From positions 1-19,229 of the forward strand of contig NW_027018518.1 in the NCBI RefSeq assembly GCF_032854445.1: a stretch of 19,229 nucleotides of DNA. The letters are read 5' to 3'. The DNA is from Liolophura sinensis (taxonomy: Eukaryota; Mollusca; Polyplacophora; Chitonida; Chitonidae). This document shows positions 19,229 to 19,229 of this stretch, one piece after another; position 1 is the first letter of the stretch, and each line of letters opens with the position of its first letter. The notes under the pieces were generated by a model that saw only the letters and a program-made list of their open reading frames with translations, ran no database searches and was not told the DNA's origin. The position numbers were made by a program, and so were the translations under genes.

Positions 19229-19229
19229 A

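Larger units (their letters stand above)
1..19229. repeat. Satellite array, 35 tandem monomers of about 549 bp
   Basis: The landmark cagccaaa(a/c)gtattgg recurs 35 times, first at 26, 576, 1129, 1679 and 2225 and last at 18704, always in the same orientation. Spacing is 549 or 550 bp in most of the array, with extremes of 540 and 553. No non-repeat sequence lies between copies and no transposon, gene or unrelated spacer interrupts them. The reading frames that open are short, recur at the repeat period and are broken by indels and stops, so I read the array as non-coding. Such arrays usually belong to eukaryotic centromeric, pericentromeric or subtelomeric heterochromatin; that placement is inference. 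I do not recognise the family. Monomer boundaries here are set at ataaatgatc or its variants, and the phase is arbitrary. Confidence 0.98.

Noticed and set aside
1-19229. CRISPR array
   Set aside because: There are no short repeats with unique spacers; the whole unit repeats at about 549 bp.
1-19229. CENP-B box (nttcgnnnnanncgggn) as evidence for a centromere
   Set aside because: I found no match to the core on either strand, for example around cttcggtagccc or attcgatttctcg. A centromere location therefore rests on array form alone.
1-19229. Repeat-element gene family of an insect-associated ichnovirus, which has units of about 540 bp
   Set aside because: Only the length is similar. Those repeats are coding, while the frames here are interrupted, and I see no sequence resemblance.

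Overview
The whole window is one head-to-tail satellite DNA array. A unit of about 549 bp repeats 35 times in the same orientation from base 1 to base 19228, and base 19229 is the first base of the next copy. No interval lies outside the repeat. I find no protein-coding gene, RNA gene, transposon or CRISPR array that I can support. A non-coding tandem array of this unit length with nested higher-order structure points to eukaryotic heterochromatin (centromeric, pericentromeric or subtelomeric). I do not recognise the satellite and cannot name the species. A hand count of one clean monomer (13731-14279) gives 231 G+C in 549 bases (42%) and 20 CpG. CpG is therefore only mildly depleted, which fits a lightly methylated, perhaps invertebrate, genome better than a vertebrate one, but this is weak evidence.

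The monomers fall into recurring types, named A-G here from the cleanest section. Useful diagnostic sites, as offsets from the monomer start, are: the head (1-20), 22 (A/G), 34 (A/C), 68 (T/G), 131 (C/G), 146 and 150 (gcctgg, acctgg or gccttg), 176, 188, 238, 262-264 (CTG or GTC), 277 (T/C), 305, 319 and 330. Further differences lie in the last 180 bases.

Layout: (1) 1-5630, M1 to the start of M11, is a disordered mixture of monomer types and hybrids with many private one-base indels. (2) About 5631-8370 and 8371-11116 are two copies of a five-monomer block. By eye they show no substitutions, only a few small indels and one 10-bp deletion. (3) 10986-14829 and 14830-18677 are two copies of a seven-monomer block (A-B-C-D-E-F-G), about 3.85 kb each, that differ by roughly 20 scattered changes. 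(4) M35 (from 18678) begins as expected for a third seven-monomer copy and then switches to type D.

The interest lies in the array's recombination history. Two higher-order periods (5 and 7) are built from the same monomer alphabet. Exchange points can be narrowed to short intervals, hybrid monomers mark unequal exchanges, and a conversion-like patch of about 90 bp separates the two seven-monomer copies. Each monomer also carries conserved dyad-symmetric elements: a palindrome at its head, three small stem-loops in its middle and a CACGTG near its end. I claim no new functional system. Local indel noise means assembly quality must be checked before the structure is interpreted biologically.
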